This document shows, one piece after another, positions 54,671 to 63,567 of a stretch of DNA of 64,000 bases. The position numbers were made by a program, and so were the translations under genes. The DNA comes from Rhizobium sp. Q54. Lineage in GTDB: Bacteria > Pseudomonadota > Alphaproteobacteria > Rhizobiales > Xanthobacteraceae. The stretch covers positions 1 through 64,000 of the forward strand of contig CAMAUC010000011.1 of assembly GCA_945861265.1 (NCBI GenBank), in the 5' to 3' direction. Position 1 is the first letter of the stretch, and each line of letters starts with the position of its first letter. Under the pieces are notes generated by a model. The model made no database searches and was not told the origin of the DNA. It saw nothing but the letters and a program-made list of their open reading frames with translations.

Positions 54671-55099
54671 ATGCAGGTTAAATTCACGGCTCGGTTTATT
54701 GGCTCGGCTGTTCTGCTCGCCGCGCTGGCGAGCCCGCTGAGCGCCCAGGCGCAAGGCACGATCCAGGGCGCCGAACGCGGCGCCGCGCAAGGCAGTCGCG
54801 ATGCGGGCCCGGTCGGCGCCGTTGTCGGCGGCACGCTCGGCGCCGTTGCCGGCACGGTCGGCGGCATTCTCGGTGTGCAGGATCGCCCGCGCTTCCGCAC
54901 TTACGTCGTCGAGCAGCGCGTACCGTCTTACACCTATGAGAGCGAAGTCCGCGTCGGCGCGGTGCTGCCGGAAGCTGGCGTCACCTACTACGACATGCCG
55001 GCGGAATATAACGCACCGAACTATCGCTACACCTACGTCAACCAGCGGCCCGTCATCGTCGATCCCCGCACGCGCACCATCGTGCAAGTCGTCGAATAA
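54671..55099 (+). CDS. DUF1236 secreted envelope protein
   Basis: 142 residues from the ATG at 54671, with TGGAG upstream. A signal peptide ends near residue 27 (ASPLSAQAQ). A Gly/Ala-rich stretch follows (about 30-70: AVVGGTLGAVAGTVGGILG), like a glycine-zipper. The C-terminal DUF1236 part ends in RPVIVDPRTRTIVQVV, the hallmark of the family. Function unknown, probably periplasmic or outer-membrane. An EcfG promoter directly upstream points to stress induction. The next gene follows after 21 bases and may be co-transcribed. Confidence 0.85.
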   Translation: MQVKFTARFIGSAVLLAALASPLSAQAQGTIQGAERGAAQGSRDAGPVGAVVGGTLGAVAGTVGGILGVQDRPRFRTYVVEQRVPSYTYESEVRVGAVLPEAGVTYYDMPAEYNAPNYRYTYVNQRPVIVDPRTRTIVQVVE

Positions 55100-55120
55100 T
55101 AACACATCAACCGGAGGAAC

Positions 55121-55393
55121 ATGACCATGATGAAATTCGTCACACTCGCCGCCGTCGCGGCGTTGACCGTCACCGCAGCCTTCGCGCCGAAGCCGGCGCA
55201 GGCCGAGAACGGCCAGATCGCCGCCGGCGTCATCGGCGGCCTCGCCGTCGGCGCCATCGTCGGTTCGCAGGTCAACCGCAACGATGGCTACTATCGCACC
55301 CGCGGCTACGCCCGTGAGTGTTACATTGAGCGCCGCGATTACGAGGATCGCTACGGCCGCCTGCACGTTCGCAACGTGCGGGTCTGTAACTGA
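55121..55393 (+). CDS. Small secreted glycine-zipper protein
   Basis: 90 residues (ATG at 55121, or 55127), with CGGAGG just upstream. A signal peptide ends near residue 28 (KPAQA). The mature part has a short Gly/Ala-rich segment (AAGVIGGLAVGAIVGSQV) and an aromatic, Arg-rich tail with two Cys (RECYIERR and VRVCN) that could form a disulfide. Similar small envelope proteins are frequent in Rhizobiales. It probably shares the EcfG promoter of the DUF1236 gene. Confidence 0.75.
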   Translation: MTMMKFVTLAAVAALTVTAAFAPKPAQAENGQIAAGVIGGLAVGAIVGSQVNRNDGYYRTRGYARECYIERRDYEDRYGRLHVRNVRVCN

Positions 55394-55416
55394 TCCGCGT
55401 CGCTTCTTGAGAAACG

Positions 55417-55448
55417 AAAACCCCGGCCACGATGGCCGGGGTTTTTGC
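55417..55448 (+). terminator. Bidirectional terminator
   Basis: AAAACCCCGGCCA (55417-55429) pairs perfectly with TGGCCGGGGTTTT (55433-55445), loop CGA. It lies between converging gene ends and can serve both the small secreted gene and the che operon. Confidence 0.88.
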
Positions 55449-55469
55449 GTTGAGCGCGGTCGATTTGCC

Positions 55470-56330
55470 TCAGGCCTTGGCGCTCGCGAGCATCGTCGTG
55501 GAGCCGGCGCGGCGCGGCGCCGGGTTCGGCGTATAGAGGCCGCGCCGCTCCACTATCGGCTTGAACGCATCGGTCAGCCCGACCACGGTCTCGGCCGCGC
55601 CCAGCACAAGATAGCCGTCGTCCGGAATCTGCCGGGCCATGCGGTTGAACACGCCGATCTTGGTTTCCTGGTCGAAGTAGATCAGCACGTTGCGGCAGAA
55701 CACGACGTCGAACGTGCCGAGCGGCGAAAAGTCGTTCAGCAGATTGAGCGTGCGGAACTGCACCATGGCGCGGATTTCCGGCGCGATCCGCCAGCTGTCG
55801 CCTTCCTGCGTGAAATATTTTACCAGTTGCTGGATCGGCAGCCCGCGCTGCACTTCAAACTGGCTGTAGAGGCCGGCCTTGGCGCGGTCGAGCACGTCGC
55901 CGGACAGATCGGTGGCGAGAATGTCGACGCGGATGCCGCCGAGCGCCGGGCCCATTTCGTTGAGCATCATCGCCAGCGAATAGGGTTCCTGCCCGGTCGA
56001 CGCGGCGGCGCACCAGATGCGGATGCGCTTCTCGCGCATGCGCGCGGCGACCAGTGCCGGCATGATGTGGTCGCGGAAATTTTCAAACGGCGCCTTGTCG
56101 CGGAAAAAGAAAGTCTCGTTGGTGGTCATCGCCGAGACCGTGTCGGTAGCGAGTTGCGAGGTCGGCGTCAGTCTGATGTTGCCGATCAATTCGGCCAGGG
56201 ACGCCAGCCCGTTGCGGCGCGCCAGCGGCAGCAGCCGGCTTTCGGCGAGATATTGCTTCTCCGCCGACAGAACCAGCCCGGAGCGCTCGCGCAACATCTT
56301 GCGCAGATAGTCGAAGTCGGCCGGGGTCAT
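55470..56330 (-). CDS. cheR: Chemotaxis methyltransferase CheR
   Basis: 286 residues. CheR methylates Glu side chains of chemoreceptors with SAM. The N-terminal helical domain ([19 protein letters not shown]) is followed by the SAM-binding domain with [50 protein letters not shown] and the closing beta-strands. The start at 56330 overlaps the cheB stop by 4 bases; a longer frame in the same direction is a shadow of cheB. It is the last gene of cheA-W-Y-B-R. Confidence 0.95.
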   Translation of the reverse strand: MTPADFDYLRKMLRERSGLVLSAEKQYLAESRLLPLARRNGLASLAELIGNIRLTPTSQLATDTVSAMTTNETFFFRDKAPFENFRDHIMPALVAARMREKRIRIWCAAASTGQEPYSLAMMLNEMGPALGGIRVDILATDLSGDVLDRAKAGLYSQFEVQRGLPIQQLVKYFTQEGDSWRIAPEIRAMVQFRTLNLLNDFSPLGTFDVVFCRNVLIYFDQETKIGVFNRMARQIPDDGYLVLGAAETVVGLTDAFKPIVERRGLYTPNPAPRRAGSTTMLASAKA

Positions 56331-57544
56331 AGCCGCTCCCCGGCGAACAGGCGGGTGAGCCGCGGCGCAATCTCGTCGAGCGGCAGCACGGCCGAACACA
56401 GGCCATTCTGCGCGACCTGCCCTGGCATTCCCCAGACAACGCTGGTCGCTTCGTCCTGCGCGATCACCTGGCCGCCGGCCTCGACCACGGCCTGCGCGCC
56501 GAACAATCCGTCCGATCCCATGCCGGTAAGCACCAGCGCCAATGCTTTCGCTCCCCACAGCTCGGCGGCGGAGGAAAACAGCGGATCGACCGCCGGCTTG
56601 CAGAAATTGACCATCGCGCCGTCGCCGATCGCGATCGCGGCGATGCCATTGCGGCGGGTGACGCTCATATGTTTGCCGCCGGGCGCCAGGTAAATGTTGC
56701 CGGCATTGATCTCCTCGCCGTCGACGGCTTCGCGGGTCGGCCGATTGGACGAGCGTGCCAGATGCTCGGCGAGAATGGCGGTGAATGTCGGCGGCATGTG
56801 CTGCGTGATCAGCACCGGAGCGCGATCGATGACGCAGCCGATCTGCGCCATGATGGCATTGAGCGCCTGCGGTCCGCCGGTCGAGGCGCCGATCAGCAGG
56901 ACGCGCGGCAATGTCAGCGGCGGCGCGCGCAGCACGATCGGCGCATGCGCCTCCCCGTGCAGCGTATGGATCGGCTTGACTGCGCTCGTCGGCCGCGGCG
57001 TACGGGACGGGGCCGGTATGCCGACAGGCGTGGCGCTCGGCACCAGCGGTGGCGCTATGGGAGTTTCCGTTGCCTGCGGGTCGCGGCGGCGTCTGGCGCG
57101 CAGTCCGAGCTGGCGGATCTTTTCGATCAGGTCGCGGTGGAATTCCGGCGAACCGCTGACTTCCTGGTTCGTGGTCGGCTTGGGGATGTAGTCGGTGGCG
57201 CCGAGCGCCAACGCGCGCAGGCTGATCTCGGCATTGCGCCGCGTCAGCGTCGACGCCATGATCACAATCAGGTCGGGCTTTTTCCCCAGAAGCAGCGGCA
57301 GCGCGGCGATGCCGTCGAGTTCCGGCATATCGATGTCGAGCACCACGACGTCGGGGTTGGCCCGTTCGAGCTGCGACACGGCCTCGCGGCCGGTGCGGAG
57401 CGAGGCGACCACCTCCATGTCCGGCTCGGCCTCGACCCAGCGCGAAAATAGCCCGCGCACGACGATCGCGTCGTCGACGATCATGACGCGGATGCGCGAG
57501 GCGAGGCTTGCGGCAGTTGAAGCGGCGGGTGCGACGAGGGTCAT
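56327..57544 (-). CDS. cheB: Chemotaxis methylesterase CheB
   Basis: 405 residues. CheB removes methyl groups from chemoreceptors and deamidates Gln. Receiver domain about 18-135 with phospho-Asp D70 ([13 protein letters not shown]). A Pro-rich linker (about 150-205) leads to the catalytic domain with nucleophile S221 ([12 protein letters not shown]), H249 (ITQHMPP) and the Asp in GMGSDG. The linker is longer than usual. Stop and cheR start overlap (ATGA), so the two are coupled. Confidence 0.95.
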   Translation of the reverse strand: MTLVAPAASTAASLASRIRVMIVDDAIVVRGLFSRWVEAEPDMEVVASLRTGREAVSQLERANPDVVVLDIDMPELDGIAALPLLLGKKPDLIVIMASTLTRRNAEISLRALALGATDYIPKPTTNQEVSGSPEFHRDLIEKIRQLGLRARRRRDPQATETPIAPPLVPSATPVGIPAPSRTPRPTSAVKPIHTLHGEAHAPIVLRAPPLTLPRVLLIGASTGGPQALNAIMAQIGCVIDRAPVLITQHMPPTFTAILAEHLARSSNRPTREAVDGEEINAGNIYLAPGGKHMSVTRRNGIAAIAIGDGAMVNFCKPAVDPLFSSAAELWGAKALALVLTGMGSDGLFGAQAVVEAGGQVIAQDEATSVVWGMPGQVAQNGLCSAVLPLDEIAPRLTRLFAGERL

Positions 57545-57590
57545 CGAGCCTGACTGATATTGTTGGCGGGCGGGTCCGGCGGCGGGACGA

Positions 57591-57956
57591 TCAGATCAGG
57601 CCGACTTCCTGGAACTTGGCTTCGACGATCTCCTTGTCGAATGGCTTCATGATGTACTCATTGGCGCCGGCATGCAGCGCCCGCGCAATATGGGCGACGT
57701 CATTTTCGGTGGTGCAGAAGACGACCTTCGGCGCGTCGCCGCCCGGCAGGCGGCGCAGCACTCGCAGAAATTCATAGCCGTCCATCTTCGGCATATTCCA
57801 ATCGAGCAGGATGGCTTCCGGCAGCTTGCGCTGACAGGCGGCAAGCGCCTGTTCGCCGTCCTCGGCTTCCTCGATGGTGAATTCGAGACCTTCGAGGATG
57901 CGGCGCGCGACTTTGCGGATGACGCTGGAGTCGTCAACGATCAAACAGGTTTTCAT
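57591..57956 (-). CDS. cheY: Chemotaxis response regulator CheY
   Basis: 121 residues, a single receiver domain. Acidic pocket DD (8-9), phospho-Asp D52 ([17 protein letters not shown]), conserved Thr in FCTTEND and Lys in IMKPF. It should carry the signal from CheA to the flagellar switch or act as a phosphate sink beside the CheA-fused receiver. It lies between cheW and cheB. Confidence 0.93.
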   Translation of the reverse strand: MKTCLIVDDSSVIRKVARRILEGLEFTIEEAEDGEQALAACQRKLPEAILLDWNMPKMDGYEFLRVLRRLPGGDAPKVVFCTTENDVAHIARALHAGANEYIMKPFDKEIVEAKFQEVGLI

Positions 57957-58025
57957 TTCATTGCCTCGTCTTGTTCATTCGTTCTGTGTCACGGCAAGCG
58001 TTCGCTTGCCTTGTTCAATCGAAAC

Positions 58026-58490
58026 TCATGCCGCGGCGGCGTGGGTCGAAATATCGAGTATGCGGTCGACGTCGATCACCATCAGAAGCTGCCCGTCGAG
58101 GCGAAAGATGCCGCTGGATACGCTGGCCAGGCGCGGGTCGAGATTGATCGGGTTGCGTTCGAGCAGGGCGCCATCGAGCTTGAGCACCTCGCCGACGCTG
58201 TCGATCAGCAGACCGTAGGACTCACCGTGCATCTCAACGCCGATCGCCATGACCGGACCGCCATTGTCTTCGCGCACAAGCCCAAGCCGAAAGCCAAGGT
58301 CGATCAGGGTCACGATCCGGCCGCGCAAATTGAGAACGCCGGCGATTTCCGGCGGCGCCAACGGCACCTTGGTCAATCGCTCGGGGATGAATACGTCCTG
58401 CACGCCCCGGATTGGCAGACCGAACAATTGCCCGCCGACCATGGCGGTGACGTATTCATTCAGGTTGCGGTCGGTGTTTTCGCTGCTCAT
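58026..58490 (-). CDS. cheW: Chemotaxis coupling protein CheW
   Basis: 154 residues, one CheW domain. CheW links chemoreceptors to CheA. Landmarks: YVTAMVGGQLFGLPIRGVQDVF, PPEIAGVLNLRGRIVTLIDLG and the closing ILDISTH. It follows cheA after about 10 bases, so they are likely co-translated or at least co-transcribed. Confidence 0.94.
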   Translation of the reverse strand: MSSENTDRNLNEYVTAMVGGQLFGLPIRGVQDVFIPERLTKVPLAPPEIAGVLNLRGRIVTLIDLGFRLGLVREDNGGPVMAIGVEMHGESYGLLIDSVGEVLKLDGALLERNPINLDPRLASVSSGIFRLDGQLLMVIDVDRILDISTHAAAA

Positions 58491-58500
58491 GCTCTGCCCC

Positions 58501-61107
58501 TCACGCCGCGCGACCGACGTCGGTCTGCTCCATGAGCGCCGCGATCAGCCCCTGCCGGTCGAATTTGGCGACATAGTCGTGGAAGCCGGCCTGCCGGCCC
58601 CGCTCGATCGACTCGGCGGAGATTTGCGACGACAGCGCTATCACCGGCAAAGCGGCATGGCGCGCATCGGCGCGGACGGCCTCGGCGAATTCAAAGCCGT
58701 CCATATCCGGCATTTCGATATCGGTGACGGCGACGTCGAATGGGCGTCCGTCCTCCAGCAATGCGAGGGCTTCGCGCGCCGAGCCGACCGCGGTCACGGC
58801 GTAACCGGCGGCCTGCAGCACCGGCGTTAGCATATTACGGAAGAACGGCGAGTCATCGATCAGCAGAACCGCGTATTGACGCGCGCCGGTGGGGTTGTCC
58901 TTGCGGCGAAACCAGTCCTCGAAGGCCAGCGGCAGGAAGTGGCCGACATCGACGATTTCCGTTGCCTGGCCTTTGATCACAGCGGATCCGAGGACACCGG
59001 GAACGTCGCTGGTCACCTGAATGGCAAGGCGGTCTTCGACGATGTCGATGATTTCGTCGACCACCAGCGCCATCGAGCGCGCGCCATCCGAGAATACCAG
59101 CAGCGGCTGCGCCCCTTCGCCCTTGATATTCACGCTTGAATTCATGCTGATCAGCGGCATCAGCTGGCCGCGGTACTGCACCATGTGGCGGCCGTTCGAC
59201 AGTTCGATCTTGCGGGCGTCGATTTCCTCGAGCCGGGTGATCAGCGACAGCGGCACCGCCTTGGGCTGGGTCGAGCCGGCGCGGAACACAAGCAACGACG
59301 TCGCCTCCTCGGCGGCCTCCTCGACTCGATCATGCGCTGCCTCGACGATCATCTGCGAGGTGACGGTCGAGCCGATCGCCTGCGCGACACCGTTCGGATC
59401 GATGATCATGATCACAGCGCCATCGCCGAGGATGGTGTTGCCGGAGAACATCGCGATGTGACGCAACTTGGTCGACATCGGCTTGACGACGATTTCCTCG
59501 GTGTGAAACACGCTGTCGACGACGATGCCGAAAGTCTGGCTGCCGACCTGGGTGACGACGATGAAGCCGCTCTCGACCTCCCGGTCGGCATCGGCATCGG
59601 TCCCCAACAGCCGGCTCAGGCGCGCCAGCGGCAACAGCTTGTCGCGCAATCGCAGCACTGTCGTATCCTTGATGCGTTCGATACGGTGATCGCCGCCCTT
59701 GCGCGCGCGCACCAGTTCAACCACCGACAATTGCGGAATGGCGAAGCGCTCGCCGCTCGATTCGACGATCAAGGCCGCGACGATCGCCAAAGTCAGCGGT
59801 ATCTTGATGGTGAAGCTCAGGCCGACGCCGGCGATCGATTTTACGTCGATAGCGCCGCCGATCTGATCGATATTGGTGCGCACCACGTCCATACCGACGC
59901 CGCGGCCGGAAACATTGGTGACCGTCGTCGCGGTCGAAAAGCCGGCCGCGAAGATGAATTTGTGGATCTGCGCTTCCGACATCTTCTCGATATCGGCTTC
60001 GCTGACCAGCCCCTGCGCCACGGCCTTCGCCTTGATGCGCGCGGTGTCGAGGCCGCGGCCGTCGTCGGCGATGCGGATGACGATGTGGCCGCCTTCATGA
60101 TAGGCCGACAGCCTGATGTGGCCCTGCTCGGACTTGCCGGCGGCACGGCGTTCGGCCGGCGTTTCCAGACCGTGGTCGGCCGAGTTGCGCAGCATATGGG
60201 TGAGCGGGTCCTTGATCAGGTCGAGCACCTGACGGTCCAGCTCGGTCTCGGCGCCCTGCAATTCCAGCTCGATCTTCTTGCCGAGTTCGTTGCAGAGGTC
60301 GCGCACGATGCGCGGGAATTTCTGCCAGGCGTTGCCGATCGGCTGCATGCGCGTCTTCATCACGCCTTCCTGCAGCTCGGCGGTGACATTCGACAGCCTT
60401 TGCAACGGCGTCTTGAATTCCGAATCGTCGTGGCGGCGTACGATTTCGAGCAGCTGGTTGCGGGTCAGCACCAGCTCCGACACCATGGTCATCAACTGTT
60501 CGAGCGTGTCGACAGTGACCCGGATCGACTGGCTGCCGGACTTGACGGCGTCGTCTTCCTTCGCGGCTTCCTCGACGGGCTTTGCCTTGCCGGTCTTGTC
60601 TGCTTTGGCGCCCTTGATCGCCGGCGGATCGACCGGCGTGTCGCGAAACGCGCGCTCGAGTTCGTCGAGCGAGACTTCGCCGGGCCGCAACACGCGCGCC
60701 GGCTCGGCTGCCTGCTTGCGGGCGGCGGCCAATGTGCGTTCGGCGATGCGTTCCAGGTCGGCGATCAGGTCGGCATCGGCGCCTTCCGGCTCGCGCTGGT
60801 CGCGCTCGAGCGATTCGAGAATTTCCTTGATGCGGTCGATGGTGGCGAGAATGACCGTCACGGCGTCGTTGGTGGCGGGCAGTCCGTCGCGGAATTTTCC
60901 CATCACCGTTTCGGCGGCGTGCGCCAGGGCTTCCAGGCGAGGCAGACCGAGAAAGCCGCAGGTGCCTTTGATGGTGTGCACGAGGCGGAAGATATTATCG
61001 AGGATCTTGGCGTTGTTGGGATCCTGCTCGAAGCGAACGAGTTCGACGTCGACGACGTCGAGACTCTCGTTGGTCTCTGTCACGAATTCCCGCAGCAGGT
61101 CGTCCAT
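58501..61107 (-). CDS. cheA: Hybrid chemotaxis histidine kinase CheA with C-terminal receiver
   Basis: 868 residues. Hpt domain with phospho-His H44 (LVHTIKGTCGFLG), a linker to about 190, dimerisation domain (about 195-260, LMTMVSELVLTRNQLLEIV), HATPase domain (N-box LRNSADHG at 306-313, G-box ADDGRGLD at 347-354), then a CheW-like domain, a second CheW-like segment (about 600-735) and a C-terminal receiver from about 745, with D796 (VTDIEMPDMDG) and Lys at about 848. E. coli CheA lacks the receiver and the extra segment. It heads the che operon. The 161-base spacer to chpT holds a GGTTAACG half-site and GGAAA-N8-TTTCC. Confidence 0.94.
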   Translation of the reverse strand: MDDLLREFVTETNESLDVVDVELVRFEQDPNNAKILDNIFRLVHTIKGTCGFLGLPRLEALAHAAETVMGKFRDGLPATNDAVTVILATIDRIKEILESLERDQREPEGADADLIADLERIAERTLAAARKQAAEPARVLRPGEVSLDELERAFRDTPVDPPAIKGAKADKTGKAKPVEEAAKEDDAVKSGSQSIRVTVDTLEQLMTMVSELVLTRNQLLEIVRRHDDSEFKTPLQRLSNVTAELQEGVMKTRMQPIGNAWQKFPRIVRDLCNELGKKIELELQGAETELDRQVLDLIKDPLTHMLRNSADHGLETPAERRAAGKSEQGHIRLSAYHEGGHIVIRIADDGRGLDTARIKAKAVAQGLVSEADIEKMSEAQIHKFIFAAGFSTATTVTNVSGRGVGMDVVRTNIDQIGGAIDVKSIAGVGLSFTIKIPLTLAIVAALIVESSGERFAIPQLSVVELVRARKGGDHRIERIKDTTVLRLRDKLLPLARLSRLLGTDADADREVESGFIVVTQVGSQTFGIVVDSVFHTEEIVVKPMSTKLRHIAMFSGNTILGDGAVIMIIDPNGVAQAIGSTVTSQMIVEAAHDRVEEAAEEATSLLVFRAGSTQPKAVPLSLITRLEEIDARKIELSNGRHMVQYRGQLMPLISMNSSVNIKGEGAQPLLVFSDGARSMALVVDEIIDIVEDRLAIQVTSDVPGVLGSAVIKGQATEIVDVGHFLPLAFEDWFRRKDNPTGARQYAVLLIDDSPFFRNMLTPVLQAAGYAVTAVGSAREALALLEDGRPFDVAVTDIEMPDMDGFEFAEAVRADARHAALPVIALSSQISAESIERGRQAGFHDYVAKFDRQGLIAALMEQTDVGRAA

Positions 61108-61268
61108 GGATCAAACGCCTTCATCGACGGGCGACAGCGCCCGTCCGCCGCTCTCCGTCGAGAGCGCCGCCAGTGTGTCGATGAAGCGTTTAATTTTGGT
61201 TGCGGAAATCTAAATGTTTCCGGGGCATTCAGGATTCGTTAACCACCCATGCCCCGCATAAAACAGGT

Positions 61269-61904
61269 TTATTGGGCGATCACCACGACGGCGTCGCCTT
61301 CCATCGCGATCGACGCTTTGAGCCCGCAGGCCTGCGCCAACAAATAGGTGTAGAACGGCTGAATCCGGTGGGCGTCGAGGCCGTCCGGGCCGCCCTCGCC
61401 GGCCAAGAGCGGCGGCACGGTTGCCAGAATCTTGGCATTGGCGCCCGCGGCCGTGACCTTGAGGCCCATCGTGTCGCCCTCGCCGATCGGATCGACGGTG
61501 AGCTGGCCGCCGCGCGGGATCGTCTGGCCGGCGATCAGCAGCATATTGAGCAGCAGCTTGACCCGGTTCTTGGCCAGCAGGATGCGCGGCAGGTTCCAAG
61601 CGACCTTGGTCTTCTCGTCCTCGAGAAAGCCGCGCGAAATCTTCTCGGCGTCGCCGGTGTCGATCTGCGAACCGGCGGAGCCCGCCGCGCCAAAGGCGAT
61701 GCGGCAGAACTGCAACTTGGCGGAAGCGGTGTTGGCGCTCTTCTTGATCAGTTCGAGCGCGAAGGCCTGGGTTTCCGCGTCCTTGTCCTCGGCCAGCACT
61801 TCCAGCCCGTTGACGATGGCGCCGACCGGGCTGATCAGGTCGTGACAGACCCGCGAGCACAAGAGGGCCGCAAGATCGAGCGCTTCAAGGGGGGCTCCGG
61901 ACAT
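61269..61904 (-). CDS. chpT: Histidine phosphotransferase ChpT
   Basis: 211 residues. ChpT relays phosphate from the hybrid kinase CckA to CtrA and CpdR. The four-helix-bundle phosphorylation helix has H21 in LCSRVCHDLISPVGAIVNGLE, with a degenerate kinase-like C-terminal domain that cannot bind ATP in the normal way. The LLLIAGQTIPRGGQLTV and the PFYTYLLAQACGL motifs match the family. It sits upstream of the che operon on the same strand. The gene neighbourhood puts three CtrA-pathway genes (chpT, ctrA, sciP) in this window; CckA itself is absent. Confidence 0.9.
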   Translation of the reverse strand: MSGAPLEALDLAALLCSRVCHDLISPVGAIVNGLEVLAEDKDAETQAFALELIKKSANTASAKLQFCRIAFGAAGSAGSQIDTGDAEKISRGFLEDEKTKVAWNLPRILLAKNRVKLLLNMLLIAGQTIPRGGQLTVDPIGEGDTMGLKVTAAGANAKILATVPPLLAGEGGPDGLDAHRIQPFYTYLLAQACGLKASIAMEGDAVVVIAQ

Positions 61905-62072
61905 GGACTGTCTCCGCTGACGGGCGAGGAATCAAAAGGCTGCCAAAAAAAGGCTATCAAGGAATGGGCGAATCGCTTGTCGTATCGGCCTGTCGCGCGT
62001 GATACACCGCGCGTCCGCGACCGCCAAGGTTGGATATTTGGATTGAAACCTCCGGGAAGGGCGACAGGGCAC

Positions 62073-62924
62073 GTGCGAGCAGCGACCGACGGACCGGAAA
62101 TCACCCCCCGCCAGGCTGAACAGGTTCTCGACGATTTGAGCGAGATCGTGTCGCGCGCCGCGCTGGCGACTTTGGCCACGCCGTTTTCGTCGGTGGCCCA
62201 CCGGGTCAAGAAGGACCTGTCGCCGGTGACCGCGGCCGACGAGGCCTCCGAGGCCTTGATCCTGGAAGGCCTCGCCCGGCTCTTGCCCGGCGTCGCTGTG
62301 ATCGCCGAGGAAAGTGTCGGCTTGCGGCCTTCGGGTGCGCTGGGGCCGAGCTTTCTGGTGGTCGACCCGCTCGACGGCACCAAGGAGTTTCTCGCCGGCC
62401 GCGACGAATTCACCGTCAACGTCGCGCTGGTTACCAACGGCACCCCGATCGCCGGCATCATTGCCGCGCCGGCGCAGGGCCTGCTCTGGCGCGGCGTCGT
62501 TGGAGCCAAAGCCGAACGGCTACGGCTCAAATTCGGCGCTCCGCCGAGCGAGGCTTACGACCGCAGCTTCATCCGCGCGCGGCCAGCGCCGCCGCGCCTG
62601 ACGGTAGCGACCTCGCGCACGCATCTCGATGAGATGACCGAAGACTTTCTATCGCGGCTGCCGGTCGCCAAACGCTATCTGTGCGGCTCGGCGGTGAAAT
62701 TCTGCCATATCGCCGAAGGAACGGCCGACATCTACCCGCGGCTGTCGCCGACCCGCGAATGGGACGTCGCGGCCGGCTGCGCCATTCTCGCCGCGGCCGG
62801 TGGGGTCGTCACAATGCCCAATGGCGAGCCGCTGACTTTCGGCCATGCGGCGGAGAAATTTCTGGTGCCGGGCTTTATCGCCTGGGGCGATCCGGCCATC
62901 GCGAAAGCGGCCAGACCCGCCTGA
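62073..62924 (+). CDS. cysQ: 3'(2'),5'-bisphosphate nucleotidase, CysQ-type
   Basis: 283 residues from GTG at 62073, which has CAGGGC just upstream. It hydrolyses PAP/PAPS in sulfur assimilation. Mg2+/Li+-sensitive inositol-phosphatase fold: metal motif EES (AVIAEESVG), DPLDGTKEF and the C-terminal WDVAAGCAILAAAGG. The length and KEF after DPLDGT mark it as CysQ rather than IMPase. The frame is open to 61200 but that part crosses chpT in antisense. It is divergent from chpT. Confidence 0.88.
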   Translation: MRAATDGPEITPRQAEQVLDDLSEIVSRAALATLATPFSSVAHRVKKDLSPVTAADEASEALILEGLARLLPGVAVIAEESVGLRPSGALGPSFLVVDPLDGTKEFLAGRDEFTVNVALVTNGTPIAGIIAAPAQGLLWRGVVGAKAERLRLKFGAPPSEAYDRSFIRARPAPPRLTVATSRTHLDEMTEDFLSRLPVAKRYLCGSAVKFCHIAEGTADIYPRLSPTREWDVAAGCAILAAAGGVVTMPNGEPLTFGHAAEKFLVPGFIAWGDPAIAKAARPA

Positions 62925-62926
62925 CG

Positions 62927-63463
62927 TCACTGCCCGATGGTGCGGGCGACGTCGGGCCATTTGCGCGTCGCGCTCTCGATGATGCGGGACGTATCGTGGA
63001 GAAAAGCCTCCCGCGCCTTGGCATTATAGAAGAGATAAAGACGCTCGCCGGCGATCGCCCAGATTTCGGGGTGACCCGGCACCGAAGTCTCCCGTTCGAT
63101 CGCGACCGGGTCATAGCCGCCGAATTGCGGCGTATAGACCTCCGGACGGTCGATAAAGGCCGCCCGGTTGCCCTCGTTGAGAAAGCGCCAAACCGCGCCG
63201 TTCTGGGTCAATTCGAGGTCCGGACGGCCTTGGATTGCCTTGGTTTCGCTGAAATAGGCCACCGGATCGAAACCACTGATGGCCAGCCCGCTGGCCGGAT
63301 TGACCACCAGGCGGTCGGCCGGCGACGCCTTCGGCGCCTGGGTGCCGGCCCAGAGCGCGAGCAGAATGGCGGCGATCAGGGCCAAAGTCGATATTGGCAG
63401 CCGGGGCCGGGGCGGAGGCGGCTTCCGTTGCTGGCGCGGTCTGGTCATAGTTCGGGGTGGCAT
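62927..63463 (-). CDS. Membrane-anchored YHS domain protein
   Basis: 178 residues from ATG 63463 (or 63448). A basic, Pro-rich N-terminus is followed by one membrane helix (LPISTLALIAAILLALWAG, about residues 25-44) and a YHS-type domain: VVNPASGLAISGFDPVAYF, GAVWRFLNEGNRAAFIDRPEVYTPQFGGYDPVA. The YHS family is small and often found with metal or redox proteins, but the Cys pair of the classic domain is absent. No good ribosome binding site was seen at either start. It converges on cysQ. Confidence 0.75.
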   Translation of the reverse strand: MPPRTMTRPRQQRKPPPPRPRLPISTLALIAAILLALWAGTQAPKASPADRLVVNPASGLAISGFDPVAYFSETKAIQGRPDLELTQNGAVWRFLNEGNRAAFIDRPEVYTPQFGGYDPVAIERETSVPGHPEIWAIAGERLYLFYNAKAREAFLHDTSRIIESATRKWPDVARTIGQ

Positions 63464-63567
63464 ATGGTTCGATTCGCACCGATTGAGGGGCCGTCGCCAC
63501 ATTACGGTCGTCGCGGTGAGCATAGAGTTAAGCGGGGACGGGGTTTCGACTTTCAATGGAGCATTCG

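Noticed and set aside
59185-61242. 685-residue plus-strand frame opposite cheA
   Set aside because: It mirrors cheA codon by codon, has a low-complexity Arg/Asp/Ala/Gly composition and no domain. Long antisense frames are expected at this GC content. The same applies to the frames at 25955-28225, 44315-45847, 1520-2737 and 28510-29655.
61200-62072. N-terminal extension of the cysQ-like frame by about 290 residues
   Set aside because: That part is antisense to chpT and shows no family resemblance; the GTG at 62073 gives a normal CysQ length.
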